Shown: positions 9,511 to 18,532, counted from the first letter of the stretch. The stretch: 64,000 bases of DNA from Methylobacterium sp. J-048 (GCF_022829515.1 NZ_JAKSYL010000185.1:51376-115375); one strand, 5' to 3'. Numbers and translations: made by a program. The notes: generated by a model not told the origin, from the letters alone.

Positions 9511-10920
9511 TCACGCGGCCAGTTCGCGCCCGATCTCCTCCACCCGGCGCAGGTCGTCCACAAACGCCGCGTAGGCCTCCGCCTTGGCCTCGTCGGGCAG
9601 GCGCAGCAGGTAGGATGGGTGAACCGTGATGAAGCCCTGGAAGCGGTTGTCCAGCCGGTCGAACCGGAACGGGCCCCGCGCCCGGGTGATCGGGACCGCC
9701 TTGCCGGTGAGCGCCAGCACCGCGGTGGCGCCGAGGGCGACCACCAGCTTCGGGGCCACGAAGTCGAGTTCCCGGTCGAGCCACCAGCGGTAGTGGCTGA
9801 CCTCCCCGGCCGTGGGCTTCTGGTGGATGCGGCGCTTGCCGCGCTCCTCGAACTTGAAATGCTTGACGGCGTTCGTGAGGTAACTCGCCCCGCGATCGAC
9901 CCCGGCCTCCGCCATGGCCCGCGAGAGCAACTGGCCCGCCGGCCCGACGAAGGGCCGGCCCTGCCGGTCTTCCTGGTCGCCCGGCTGCTCGCCCACGAAG
10001 GCGATGGTGGCGCCGACCGGCCCCTCGCCGAGGACCGCCTGCGTGGCGCCCGGCACCAGCGGCTCGGTCCGCTTGATGATCGCGTTCAGCTCAGCGAGGG
10101 TCTTCGGATCCTGGTCGGCCATGGCGGCGACGGCGCGGGCGGGCTCGCGGCGTGTGGGCAAGGTCGGCTCCCTCTCGATCATGGCTTCGGTGCGCCCCGC
10201 CGCCGCCCGGACCAGGGCGGGGATCGCGGCGGTCTCGGGCATGTTGCGCCAGTACTTCTTGGGCATCTCCGCCCGCATGGCCTTGAGGTTGGTGCGGGCC
10301 GGGTTGAACGTGCTCTCGTAATAGGTCTGCCAGCCGGCCTCGAAGCCGTCGCCTTCGGGGAGCGCGGCCCGGTCTCCGGGCGGCCCGTAGGTCAGGGTGT
10401 CGGTATCCCAATGCGCCGAGCCGTCCGGGGTCAGGATCGACCAGCGCATGCCGCGAAAGCGCGCGACGAAGAACGGCGCGGCCGCCTCCAGGATGTGGTG
10501 GTCGGGCTCGAACCACGCCACGAAATGCTCGCCGCCCGAATCCTCGGCGCGGCGGAAGCGCAGGAACGCGTGCATCTTGTGCAAGTCGCGCCCGATCGCC
10601 TTCGCCATCCGGTGCAGGCGGTGGACCAGGGGATCGCTGCCGACCTCCATCAGGTGCCGCTCACCCCGGCAGACCCGCCAGATCAGGGCGTAGAGCAGGC
10701 CGTAGCGCTCGGGATCACGATGGGGAATCACCTGGGGGATCAGGCCGGCGACGGCTTTTGGCAGGGCGAGCGGCGCGCTCGGAGCCAGGACCGTCTCGGC
10801 GCCGAACAGGCCGGGCGAGTCGGTCACCGACCACGTCACCGCCTCCGGGGGAACACCCTGTGCCACCAAGCGCCGCACCGCATCGCGAAACCCGGTAAGA
10901 TCGGCGCCCGGGCGCAGCAT
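9511..10920 (-). CDS. udgX: DUF4130 domain fused to UdgX-type uracil-DNA glycosylase
   Basis: A 469-residue fusion. Residues 1-260 are the DUF4130 part (YGLLYALIWRVCRGERHL; MRAEMPKKYWRNMPE). The C-terminal part is a family-4-like uracil-DNA glycosylase of the UdgX type, with motif A GEQPGDQED, the R-loop KRRIHQKP and motif B HPSYLL. In UdgX the loop histidine forms a covalent bond with the abasic sugar after uracil removal. The partner gene upstream is the radical-SAM protein at 11136-12347. The start is ambiguous. The ATG at 10920 matches where relatives begin; an in-frame ATG at 11136 overlaps the stop of the radical-SAM gene (TGATG) and would add about 72 residues translated from a palindromic repeat element. 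Confidence 0.92.
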   Translation of the reverse strand: MLRPGADLTGFRDAVRRLVAQGVPPEAVTWSVTDSPGLFGAETVLAPSAPLALPKAVAGLIPQVIPHRDPERYGLLYALIWRVCRGERHLMEVGSDPLVHRLHRMAKAIGRDLHKMHAFLRFRRAEDSGGEHFVAWFEPDHHILEAAAPFFVARFRGMRWSILTPDGSAHWDTDTLTYGPPGDRAALPEGDGFEAGWQTYYESTFNPARTNLKAMRAEMPKKYWRNMPETAAIPALVRAAAGRTEAMIEREPTLPTRREPARAVAAMADQDPKTLAELNAIIKRTEPLVPGATQAVLGEGPVGATIAFVGEQPGDQEDRQGRPFVGPAGQLLSRAMAEAGVDRGASYLTNAVKHFKFEERGKRRIHQKPTAGEVSHYRWWLDRELDFVAPKLVVALGATAVLALTGKAVPITRARGPFRFDRLDNRFQGFITVHPSYLLRLPDEAKAEAYAAFVDDLRRVEEIGRELAA

Positions 10921-10942
10921 GACGCTCTGGGGCCGACGCGCA

Positions 10943-11117
10943 TCCCCTCCCCCCTCTGCGGGGGAGGGTGGGCCTCGCGTCAGCGAGGGTCGGGAAAGGA
11001 GAGCCTGGCTTCCGGAGGTGGTGGAGCAGACCTGTGGGCCGGAGCTTTCTCCTGCACCGTCACTCCTCTCTCCCGATCCGCTTCGCGGGCCGCCCTCCCC
11101 CGCAGAGGGGGGAGGGA
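10943..11117. repeat. MITE-like palindromic element between udgX and the radical-SAM gene
   Basis: A roughly 175-base element bounded by near-perfect inverted termini of about 25 bases. The left end is 10943-10968 (CCCCCTCTGCGGGGGAGGG at its core), and the right end 11093-11117 is its reverse complement. Each terminus can itself fold. The same termini, and a similar inner segment containing CTCTCCCGA, occur at 63509-63676, so this is a dispersed family. There is no open frame for a transposase. The minus strand has no stop through the element in the udgX frame. Confidence 0.75.
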
Positions 11118-11135
11118 ATGCACGGAGGCCGCTCA

Positions 11136-12347
11136 TCAGAACAAGCTCAGCTGCCGGGCCGGCTCGACCAGGCGTTCGCGCAGGTCGAGCCGGTCGGTGA
11201 GCCCCACCGGGCGATGGTCGGCGGCGATCAGGAACGGGCGGGCGCGCTTCAGCCCGGAGGTCAGCCGGGCGACGTCATCGAGGCGCAGGGTCGCGTGGCG
11301 GCGCGCCTTGACGATCTTGTCGACCGCCCTGGCCCCGAGGCCCGGCACCCGCAGCAGCCATTCCCGGTCGGCCTTGTTGACGTCGACGGGAAATTTCTCG
11401 CGGTGCTTGAGCGCCCAGGCGAGCTTCGGATCGATGTCGAGGGCGAGCATGCCGCCTTCGGAGGCGTCGGCGACCTCGTCGGGGGTGAATTCGTAGTACC
11501 GCAGCAGCCAGTCGGCCTGGTACAGCCGGTGCTCCCGCTGGAGGGGCGGCGGCTTCGGCGGCAGGATCGCCGACCCGTCCGGGATCGGGCTGAAGGCTGA
11601 GTAATAGACCCGCTTCAGGCCGACGCTGCCGTAGAGATGCGCGCTCTTGCGGATCAGCGCCTCGTCGGTGGTGGCGTCGGCGCCGACGATCACCTGGGTC
11701 GAGTGGCCGGCCGGGGAGAAGCGCCGCTTCTCGGCCTTCGCCTGGACGATGCGCTCGCCGATCTGCGCCATGGCGTTCTGGATCGCGGCGCCGTCCTTCT
11801 CGGGGGCGAGCCGCTCCAGGCTCGCCTCGGTGGGCAGCTCGACGTTGATCGAGAGCCGGTCGGCGTAGAGGCCGGCCTCCTCGATCAGCCAGGGGCTCGC
11901 CTCCGGGATCGACTTGAGATGGATGTAGCCAGCAAAGCCGTGATCGCGCCGGAGCGACTTCGCCACCCGGGTCAGCAGCTCCATCGTGTGGTCGGGCGAC
12001 TTGATGATGCCCGACGACAGGAACAGGCCCTCGATGTAGTTGCGCCGGTAGAAGTTGAGGGTGAGGTTCACGACCTCCTCGACGGTGAACTTCGCGCGCC
12101 GGACGTTCGAGGATCGCCGGTTGATGCAATAGGCGCAGTCGAACAGGCACCAGTTGGTCAGCAGGATCTTCAGCAGCGAGACGCAGCGCCCGTCCGGCGT
12201 GTAGGCGTGGCAGATGCCGGCCCCGGTGGTGGAGCCGAGCCCATCCTTCCCGGCCGCGCGCTTCGGCGCCGCCGAGGAGGCGCAGGAGGCGTCGTACTTG
12301 GCGGCATCCGCGAGGATGCGCACTTTCTTGGCCAGCGTCTCGTCCAT
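11136..12347 (-). CDS. Putative DNA modification/repair radical-SAM protein, UdgX partner
   Basis: A 403-residue radical-SAM enzyme. The iron-sulfur cluster motif is CLFDCAYC (CX3CX2C), preceded by DGRCVSLLKILLTNW. The C-terminus holds a helix-hairpin-helix DNA-binding element (VPGLGARAVDKIVKARR). This is the family described as a putative DNA modification/repair radical-SAM protein that co-occurs with DUF4130/UDG proteins. The substrate is unknown. The start MDETLAKKVRILADAAKYDAS at 12347 is preferred because relatives begin there. The stop overlaps an ATG of the udgX frame, which suggests ancestral coupling. It probably acts on damaged or modified bases in DNA together with UdgX; this is inference. 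Confidence 0.88.
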   Translation of the reverse strand: MDETLAKKVRILADAAKYDASCASSAAPKRAAGKDGLGSTTGAGICHAYTPDGRCVSLLKILLTNWCLFDCAYCINRRSSNVRRAKFTVEEVVNLTLNFYRRNYIEGLFLSSGIIKSPDHTMELLTRVAKSLRRDHGFAGYIHLKSIPEASPWLIEEAGLYADRLSINVELPTEASLERLAPEKDGAAIQNAMAQIGERIVQAKAEKRRFSPAGHSTQVIVGADATTDEALIRKSAHLYGSVGLKRVYYSAFSPIPDGSAILPPKPPPLQREHRLYQADWLLRYYEFTPDEVADASEGGMLALDIDPKLAWALKHREKFPVDVNKADREWLLRVPGLGARAVDKIVKARRHATLRLDDVARLTSGLKRARPFLIAADHRPVGLTDRLDLRERLVEPARQLSLF

Positions 12348-12467
12348 CGAACAGACAATGAACGAGAGGCCCGAAGAGGCAAGGCCGACCCGCGCCCGGC
12401 CCCCGTCCGCGATGCCGCACCCCGGCGTAAACTGCATTTCGAGCACGATTCCGTTGAGGAGGCACCC

Positions 12468-12722
12468 ATGCAAGACACGTCGCAATCAACGGATCGCCCT
12501 GATCCCGGCTACACGCCGGACGACTGGAATGCAGTCTGCGACAATCCCGTGATGACCGACGCCGAACTGGCAGAGTTGCAGCCGGCAAGCGCGGTGCCCG
12601 AGGTCTTCCGACTGCTACCGAAGCGTGGCCAGCTGAGAGCTGAAACGGCCCAAGGCGCGGGCCTGACGGATCAATCCGGCTCGTCCGGGTCGGCATCGAC
12701 CACCCGGCGCGCGAGGTCATAG
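12468..12722 (+). pseudogene. Truncated BrnA/DUF4415-like antitoxin fragment
   Basis: An 84-codon frame with a strong ribosome site (GAGGAGG six bases before the ATG). Residues 14-54 (YTPDDWNAVCDNPVMTDAE, then PASAVPEVFRLLPKRG) resemble the N-terminal half of BrnA-type (DUF4415) antitoxins. The C-terminal ribbon-helix-helix DNA-binding half is missing, replaced by a short unrelated tail, and the end overlaps the 3' end of recX. No brnT toxin is next to it. It may be a remnant of a lost toxin-antitoxin pair, or a small expressed protein. Confidence 0.45.
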
Positions 12723-13267
12723 GAAAAACCGGCCCGGGCCAGGGCGCCAAGGTCGCGGTCACGATGGAGCGCCCGCGTGTCGGGCCGGCGATGCGTGCCG
12801 AGACGCCGCCGCTTGGCGTAGGCCAGCGCCGCCTGCAGCTCGATATCGGCGGCCTCCGCGTCGGGAACCGCCTCGCGCTCGGCCCGCATGGCCGCCTCGA
12901 CCACGTCGCGGGGCACGCCCTTGGCCGCGAGCTTCGCCGCCGCGCCCCGGCTGGACGTGCCGCGCCGGCGCAAGGTTGCGAGGCGGGCGTCGGCGAAGCG
13001 CACGTCGTCCACCAGACCGGCCGAGACCGCCCGCGCCACGGTGGCGTCGATCATCTCGGCGAAGGGGGCCGGATCCTCCCCGCGCAGCCGAGCCCGCTTG
13101 TCGACCCGCCGCGCCAGGGTCCGGCGCAGCATCTCGGTCGAGGCGCTGTAGCGTTCGAGGTAGTAGAGCGCGACCCGCTGCAGCCAGGGGGCGCTGACCG
13201 GGCCGGGCGGCCGACGCTCCGCATTGCGGGTTCCTGGCCCGGATTCTGCAACGTTTGGTGGTTTCAC
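12671..13267 (-). CDS. recX: RecX-family regulator of RecA
   Basis: A 198-residue RecX: three-helix repeats with LQRVALYYLERYSASTEMLRR at the start and DDVRFADARLATLRRRGTSS in the middle. RecX binds RecA filaments and limits recombinase and coprotease activity. recA is not adjacent. The tail is rich in arginine and aspartate (HRRPDTRALHRDRDLGALARAG). The 3' end overlaps, on the opposite strand, the truncated BrnA-like frame. Confidence 0.85.
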   Translation of the reverse strand: MKPPNVAESGPGTRNAERRPPGPVSAPWLQRVALYYLERYSASTEMLRRTLARRVDKRARLRGEDPAPFAEMIDATVARAVSAGLVDDVRFADARLATLRRRGTSSRGAAAKLAAKGVPRDVVEAAMRAEREAVPDAEAADIELQAALAYAKRRRLGTHRRPDTRALHRDRDLGALARAGFSYDLARRVVDADPDEPD

Positions 13268-13422
13268 CGGTTCTTCACGATCTCGACAGGTTTGCGTTCC
13301 ATGACGTGGGGATGGAACGCGCGCAACGCGACAGGCTCGGCCATGGTCCGGAGCAAAGTCCTTCGCCCGATCTCACCCACGGCCCGGGGCGGCGACGCCT
13401 GCACGCCGCGGCGACGATCCTG

Positions 13423-14850
13423 ATGCGCCGCGAGTGGCTCCTCGTTCTGGTAGCCCTCGGGCTGGCCGCGGTCGCGGCCGGCATCGTCTATCTGTCGCGC
13501 CCGACCACCCTCACGGTGGCGGTCGGCCCTCAGGACGGGGCCGAGGCCGCCCTGATCGAGGCCTATGCCAACGCCCTCGACCGAAGCCGTGAGGATGTCC
13601 GCCTCAAGGTCGTCCGATACGGCGACGTGCGCGACAGCGCCCTGGCGCTCCAGCGCAACCGGGCCGACCTCGCGGTGGTGCGGCCGGACGTGTTCCTGCC
13701 CGAGAATGGCCTGACCCTGGCGATCCTGCACGACGAGGCCCTGGTGATCGCGGCGCCCGAGGGGTCCGACATCGACGATGTTCCGGCCCTCGCCCGCAAG
13801 CGCCTCGGCATCGTCGTGCGCCACGGCGCCGACCTGCCGTTCCTGACCAACCTGCTGTCCTTCTACGATCTTCTGCCCGATAGCCCGACGACCGATGCGC
13901 AGGATGCCGCTCCCGCGGCCGAGTCGGAGATCGCGACCGGCCACGTCCAAGTGGTGCCGCTGAAGATCGGCGAGGTCACGGCGGCGCTTGCGGACAAGCG
14001 CGTCGACGCGGTGGCGGTGATCGCGAGCCCCGCTTCGAAGACCACGGGGGCCGTGGTGCGCGCCATCGAGCTCGGCTCCCCCGACCGCAAGATCGGCTTC
14101 GTATCGATCCCCGACGGGGACGCGATCCTGCAGCGCTTCCCCGAATTGCAGGCGGTCACGATCCCGGCCGGCACCTTCGGCGGCCGCCCGAAGCGCCCGG
14201 ACGAGGATGTCCGCACCGTCGGCGCCTCCTATCGTCTGATGGCGCGGGGCTCGGTCAGCCGGGTCGCGATCGCCTCGGCGACGCAGCACCTGTTCGAGTG
14301 GCGCTCGCGGCTCGCCGCCGCGGCCCCGGCCGCCAAGCTGATGAAGGCGCCGGATTTCGACACCACGGTCGCGGCGACCTCGGCGCGGCTGCCGAACCAC
14401 CCCGGCGCGGTGGACTATTTTGAGCGCGAGCAGCAGACCTTCCTCGATCGCTACGAGGATTACATCTACCTGCTCGCCTTCTTCGGCGGCACGATCGGCT
14501 CCGGCATCGCCTGGATCGGGCAGCGGCTGGCGCGCAAGCGCCGGGAGCGCATCGACATCGTGCTCGACCGCCTGCTCGACATCATGCGCGAGGTGCGCGC
14601 CGCCACCAGCACGGCCGAGCTCGATGAAATCGCGATCGAGACCGACGGGCTCGTGGCCGACGTCGTCTGCTACGCCCGGGAGCGCAGCATCGACGCCCGG
14701 ACGGTGAGCGCGCTGATCCTGGCGGTGGACGGCGTCCACGCGGCCATCGCCGATGCCAGACGGCGGGCGGAGGGTTCGGCGCCCGGCGGCTTGACCGCCC
14801 GATCGCGCACCGGCCGGCTGCTGGCCCTCAACCTGCCGGCCGCGGAGTGA
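13423..14850 (+). CDS. TAXI-family TRAP-type solute-binding protein
   Basis: A 475-residue protein. It has an N-terminal membrane anchor (EWLLVLVALGLAAVAAGIVY), a periplasmic TAXI/NMT1-like binding domain (about 25-330; TVAVGPQDGAEAALIEAYAN, ADLAVVRPDVF) and a second membrane segment near residue 350 (YLLAFFGGTIGSGIAWIG), followed by about 100 cytoplasmic residues. Typical TAXI proteins are about 320 residues and lack this cytoplasmic tail. No DctQM-type permease is next to it. The start is uncertain: an ATG at 13312 is also in frame, but 13423 directly precedes the membrane anchor. The ligand is unknown. Confidence 0.75.
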   Translation: MRREWLLVLVALGLAAVAAGIVYLSRPTTLTVAVGPQDGAEAALIEAYANALDRSREDVRLKVVRYGDVRDSALALQRNRADLAVVRPDVFLPENGLTLAILHDEALVIAAPEGSDIDDVPALARKRLGIVVRHGADLPFLTNLLSFYDLLPDSPTTDAQDAAPAAESEIATGHVQVVPLKIGEVTAALADKRVDAVAVIASPASKTTGAVVRAIELGSPDRKIGFVSIPDGDAILQRFPELQAVTIPAGTFGGRPKRPDEDVRTVGASYRLMARGSVSRVAIASATQHLFEWRSRLAAAAPAAKLMKAPDFDTTVAATSARLPNHPGAVDYFEREQQTFLDRYEDYIYLLAFFGGTIGSGIAWIGQRLARKRRERIDIVLDRLLDIMREVRAATSTAELDEIAIETDGLVADVVCYARERSIDARTVSALILAVDGVHAAIADARRRAEGSAPGGLTARSRTGRLLALNLPAAE

Positions 14851-15006
14851 CGGTGTCCGTCCGCGCCGAAGCAGCGGACCGTCGAAGCGCGGCGCGTGCC
14901 CACCGGGACGGCGGCACAGGCACCCTCCGGGCGACGCGTGGGCGTCGGGGCAAGAGGAGCGGCTGTGCGTGGCGCATCACCGCACGGCTGGCGGCGTAGG
15001 CATATC

Positions 15007-17814
15007 ATGCTAACGGGGGGCATGTTCGATCCCGTCGCCGCCCTCGAAACGGTTCTCGAAAATCTCGACCGCGAAGCCCGCGAGCCGACTAAGCTGCGCG
15101 CCGCCCTCGTGCCCGAGCTGCGCCGGGTCATCGAGGAGGGCCACCGCGCCGCGGAGGCGCAACTGCTCGAGGATCGCAACGGGCTCCGCTGCGCACAGGC
15201 CCTGTCGGATCTGACCGACGCCGTGGTGCGGACGATCCACGATGCCGTGGTGCGCCAGCTCTACCCCAACGACAACCCGTCGACCGGCGAGCAGCTCGCC
15301 GTGGTCGCCACCGGCGGCTACGGCCGGGGCACGATGGCGCCCGGCTCCGACATCGATCTGCTGTTCCTGCTCCCCTACAAGCAGACCGCGTGGTCGGAGA
15401 GCGTCGTCGAGGCGATGCTCTACGTCCTGTGGGACCTGAAGCTGAAGGTCGGCCACGCCACCCGCTCCGTGGAGGAATGTCTCCGCGAGGCCAAGGCCGA
15501 CATGACGATCCGCACGGCGCTCCTGGAGGCGCGCTACCTGTTCGGCACGCGTATCCTGTTCGAGGAGTTGGTGACGCGCTTCGACGCCGAGCTGGTGGTC
15601 GGCTCGGCCGCCGAGTTCGTGGACGCCAAGCTGCGCGAGCGGGACGCCCGGGTCTCGAAGGCCGGCTCCTCGCGCTACCTCGTGGAGCCCAACGTCAAGG
15701 ACGGCAAGGGCGGGTTGCGCGACCTGAACACGCTGTTCTGGATCGCCAAATACACCTACCGGGTACGCGACCAGATGGAGCTGGTCGGCGCCGGCCTGTT
15801 CACCCAGGAGGAATACGCGCTGTTCGAGCGCTGCGACGAGTTCCTGTGGCGGGTCCGCTGCCACATGCACTTCGTCACCAAGCGGTCGGAGGAGCGGCTG
15901 TCCTTCGGCCTGCAGCCGCGGATCGCCGAGCGCTTCGGCTACGAGGCGCGCGGCGGCCTGTCCGGGGTCGAGCGCTTCATGAAGGCCTATTTCCGCGTCG
16001 CCAAGGATGTCGGCGACCTCACCGCCATCGTCTGCGCCGAGCTGGAGGCGCGCCACGCCAAGCGCACGCCGGTGCTCGACCGCTGGATCGGCCGGTTCCG
16101 CGACCGGTTCCGCGCCACCGCCATTGAGGCCGAGGATTTCTGGATCGATCACGGCCGGGTGAACCTGCGCGCCGAGGACGCGTTCGAACGCGATCCGGTC
16201 AACCTGATCCGCCTGTTCTGGCTGGCCGACCGGCACAACCTGGCGATCCACCCGGACGCCAAGCGGCTGGCGAACCGGTCGCGACGCCTGATCACCCCGA
16301 CCCTGCGCGCGGACACCGAGGCCAACCGGCTGTTCCTCGACATCCTGACCTCGCGCAACGCCCCCGAGGAGGCCCTGCGCGAGATGAACGAGGCCGGCGT
16401 GCTCGGCCGGTTCATCCCGGATTTCGGCCGCATCGTCGCGATGATGCAGTTCAACATGTACCACCACTTCACGGTGGACGAGCACCTGCTGCGCACCGTC
16501 GGCATCTTGGCGGCCATCGAGTCGGGCCGCGTCGAGGAAGCCTATCCGCTGGTCTCGCGCCTGATCCACACCGTCCACAACCGCACGGCGCTGTACGTGG
16601 CGATCCTGCTGCACGACATCGCCAAGGGCCGGCCCGAGGACCACTCGATCGCCGGGGCCGCGATCGCCGAGAAACTCTGCCCGCGCTTCGGCCTCACTGA
16701 GGCCGAGACCGAGACCGTGACCTGGCTGGTCGAGCATCACCTGCTAATGTCGATGACTGCGCAGAGCCGCGACCTCTCGGACGCGAAAACGATCGAGCGC
16801 TTCGCCTCGGTGGTGCAGAGCCTGGAGCGGCTGAAGCTCCTGACCATCCTGACGGTGGCCGACATCAGCGCGGTCGGCCCCGGCGTCTGGACCGCCTGGA
16901 AGGGTACCCTGGTCCGCACCCTCTACGACGAGACCGAGGTGTTCCTCTCGGGCGGCCATTCCGAGATCGCCCGCACCGACCGGGTGCGCCTCGTCCAGAT
17001 GAGCCTGCGCGAGCAGCTGCCCGGCTGGGGATCGGACGAGTTCGACGCCTACGCGGGGCGCCATGGCCAGGCCTACTGGCTGAAGGTCGACAGCCCGCGC
17101 CAGCTCAAGAACGCCGTCTTCCTGCGCGACGTGCTCAGCGAGGGCCGCACCAGCGCCACCGACGTGGCCCTCGATCCGGTGCGCGGGGTGACCGAGATCA
17201 CGATCTACTCGCCGGACCATCCGCGCCTGCTCGCGATCGTCACCGGGGCCTGTGCGGCGGCCGGCAGCAACATCGTCGACGCGCAGATCTTCACCACGAC
17301 GGACGGCTTCGCCCTCGACACGATCTTCATCTCCCGGGCGTTCGAGCGCGACGAGGATGAATTGCGCCGGAGCAAGCGCATCACGGCGGCGATCGAGCGC
17401 TCCCTGAAGGGCGAGATCCGCATCGCCGACCTCGTGGCCGACAAGCACCCGCCGACCAGCGCCCGGGCCAAGACCTTCCTGGTGCCGCCGGATGTCGGGA
17501 TCGACAACGCCCTGTCGTCCCGCGAGACCGTCGTGGAGGTGACCGGTCTCGACCGGCCCGGCCTGCTCTACGAGCTTACCACGGCGTTCGGCCGGCTGTC
17601 GCTCAACATCACCTCGGCGCATGTCGCCACCTTCGGCGAACGCGCGGTCGACGTCTTCTACGTCACCGACCTCACCGGCACGCGGGTGACGCAGCCCGAC
17701 CGGCAGGCTGCGATCCGCAAGGCGATGCTGGACGTGTTCGCGGGCGACGTCGCCGCCCTCAAGGCGGAGGGCCTGGAGGCCCTGGTCGCCGCACCGCCGC
17801 CGCGCGAGGCGTGA
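15007..17814 (+). CDS. glnD: [Protein-PII] uridylyltransferase / uridylyl-removing enzyme
   Basis: A 935-residue GlnD with the standard order. The nucleotidyltransferase has GGYGRGTMAPGSDIDLLFL (near 100-118), the GlnD-type helical region includes EPNVKDGKGGLRDL, the HD hydrolase has LLHDIAKGRPEDHS near 535, and there are two C-terminal ACT domains (TIYSPDHPRLLAIVTG near 732 and VEVTGLDRPGLLYELTT near 842). It senses glutamine and uridylylates or deuridylylates PII proteins, controlling glutamine synthetase and nitrogen genes. The ATG at 15007 is used; an in-frame ATG at 15022 is close by. It lies between the TAXI gene and grpE on the same strand. Confidence 0.96.
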   Translation: MLTGGMFDPVAALETVLENLDREAREPTKLRAALVPELRRVIEEGHRAAEAQLLEDRNGLRCAQALSDLTDAVVRTIHDAVVRQLYPNDNPSTGEQLAVVATGGYGRGTMAPGSDIDLLFLLPYKQTAWSESVVEAMLYVLWDLKLKVGHATRSVEECLREAKADMTIRTALLEARYLFGTRILFEELVTRFDAELVVGSAAEFVDAKLRERDARVSKAGSSRYLVEPNVKDGKGGLRDLNTLFWIAKYTYRVRDQMELVGAGLFTQEEYALFERCDEFLWRVRCHMHFVTKRSEERLSFGLQPRIAERFGYEARGGLSGVERFMKAYFRVAKDVGDLTAIVCAELEARHAKRTPVLDRWIGRFRDRFRATAIEAEDFWIDHGRVNLRAEDAFERDPVNLIRLFWLADRHNLAIHPDAKRLANRSRRLITPTLRADTEANRLFLDILTSRNAPEEALREMNEAGVLGRFIPDFGRIVAMMQFNMYHHFTVDEHLLRTVGILAAIESGRVEEAYPLVSRLIHTVHNRTALYVAILLHDIAKGRPEDHSIAGAAIAEKLCPRFGLTEAETETVTWLVEHHLLMSMTAQSRDLSDAKTIERFASVVQSLERLKLLTILTVADISAVGPGVWTAWKGTLVRTLYDETEVFLSGGHSEIARTDRVRLVQMSLREQLPGWGSDEFDAYAGRHGQAYWLKVDSPRQLKNAVFLRDVLSEGRTSATDVALDPVRGVTEITIYSPDHPRLLAIVTGACAAAGSNIVDAQIFTTTDGFALDTIFISRAFERDEDELRRSKRITAAIERSLKGEIRIADLVADKHPPTSARAKTFLVPPDVGIDNALSSRETVVEVTGLDRPGLLYELTTAFGRLSLNITSAHVATFGERAVDVFYVTDLTGTRVTQPDRQAAIRKAMLDVFAGDVAALKAEGLEALVAAPPPREA

Positions 17815-17823
17815 GCGTACGGG

Positions 17824-17852
17824 TTGATTTCGGCGGCCCCGGGTCAGATATC
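17824..17852 (+). promoter_or_regulatory. Possible grpE promoter
   Basis: TTGATT (17824-17829), 17 bases, then GATATC (17847-17852), in the 88-base gap between glnD and grpE; the start of transcription would be near 17859. The -10 box is poor, and a heat-shock (RpoH) promoter could equally occupy this gap. No CIRCE element was seen. Confidence 0.3.
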
Positions 17853-17902
17853 AGCGCCGAATTCGAATCTCCTCACCCATCCTTGCCGACGACTGAAACG
17901 CG

Positions 17903-18532
17903 ATGACGAGCAACGACATGTCCCAGGACGACCAGCGCCAGACCACGGTCGAGGCCGGTGCCAGCGCGGCCCAGGAGACCGCGTCGGGCGGCAAGCCCGC
18001 CGAGGCGACGTCCGTCGATCCGGTCGCCGAGGCCCTGGCCCTGCTGACCGCCGAGCGCGACGAGCTGAAGGACCGGACGCTGCGCACGCTCGCCGAGATG
18101 GAGAACCTGCGCCGCCGGACCGAGCGGGAGATCGCGGATGCCCGCGCCTATGCGGTCACCAACTTCGCCCGCGACGTGCTCAACGTGGCCGACAACATCC
18201 ACCGCGCCCTCGACAGCATCCCGGCCGACGCGAAGGCCGCGGCGGACGGCGCCTTCAAGGGGCTGATCGACGGGATCGAGCTGACCGAGCGCGACCTGGT
18301 CAAGACCCTGGAGCGCCACGGGGTGAAGCCGGTCGAGCCGCAGGGCCAGAAGTTCGACCCGAACCGGCACCAGGCCATGTTCGAGGTGCCGAACCCGGAC
18401 GTCCCCGCCGGGACCGTCGTGCAAGTCGTGCAGACCGGCTACGTGATCGGCGAGCGGGTGCTGCGTCCTGCCCTGGTCGGCGTCGCCAAGGGCGGCCCCA
18501 AGGCGGCGGCCAGCCCGGCCGACGCGGCCTGA
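17903..18532 (+). CDS. grpE: Nucleotide exchange factor GrpE
   Basis: A 209-residue GrpE: a long N-terminal coiled coil ([19 protein letters not shown], residues 45-75) followed by the beta domain with [20 protein letters not shown] and [18 protein letters not shown]. It releases ADP from DnaK in the cytoplasm. dnaK/dnaJ are not adjacent. The stop codon directly abuts the stop of the convergent phospholipase-like gene, with no base between them. Confidence 0.95.
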   Translation: MTSNDMSQDDQRQTTVEAGASAAQETASGGKPAEATSVDPVAEALALLTAERDELKDRTLRTLAEMENLRRRTEREIADARAYAVTNFARDVLNVADNIHRALDSIPADAKAAADGAFKGLIDGIELTERDLVKTLERHGVKPVEPQGQKFDPNRHQAMFEVPNPDVPAGTVVQVVQTGYVIGERVLRPALVGVAKGGPKAAASPADAA

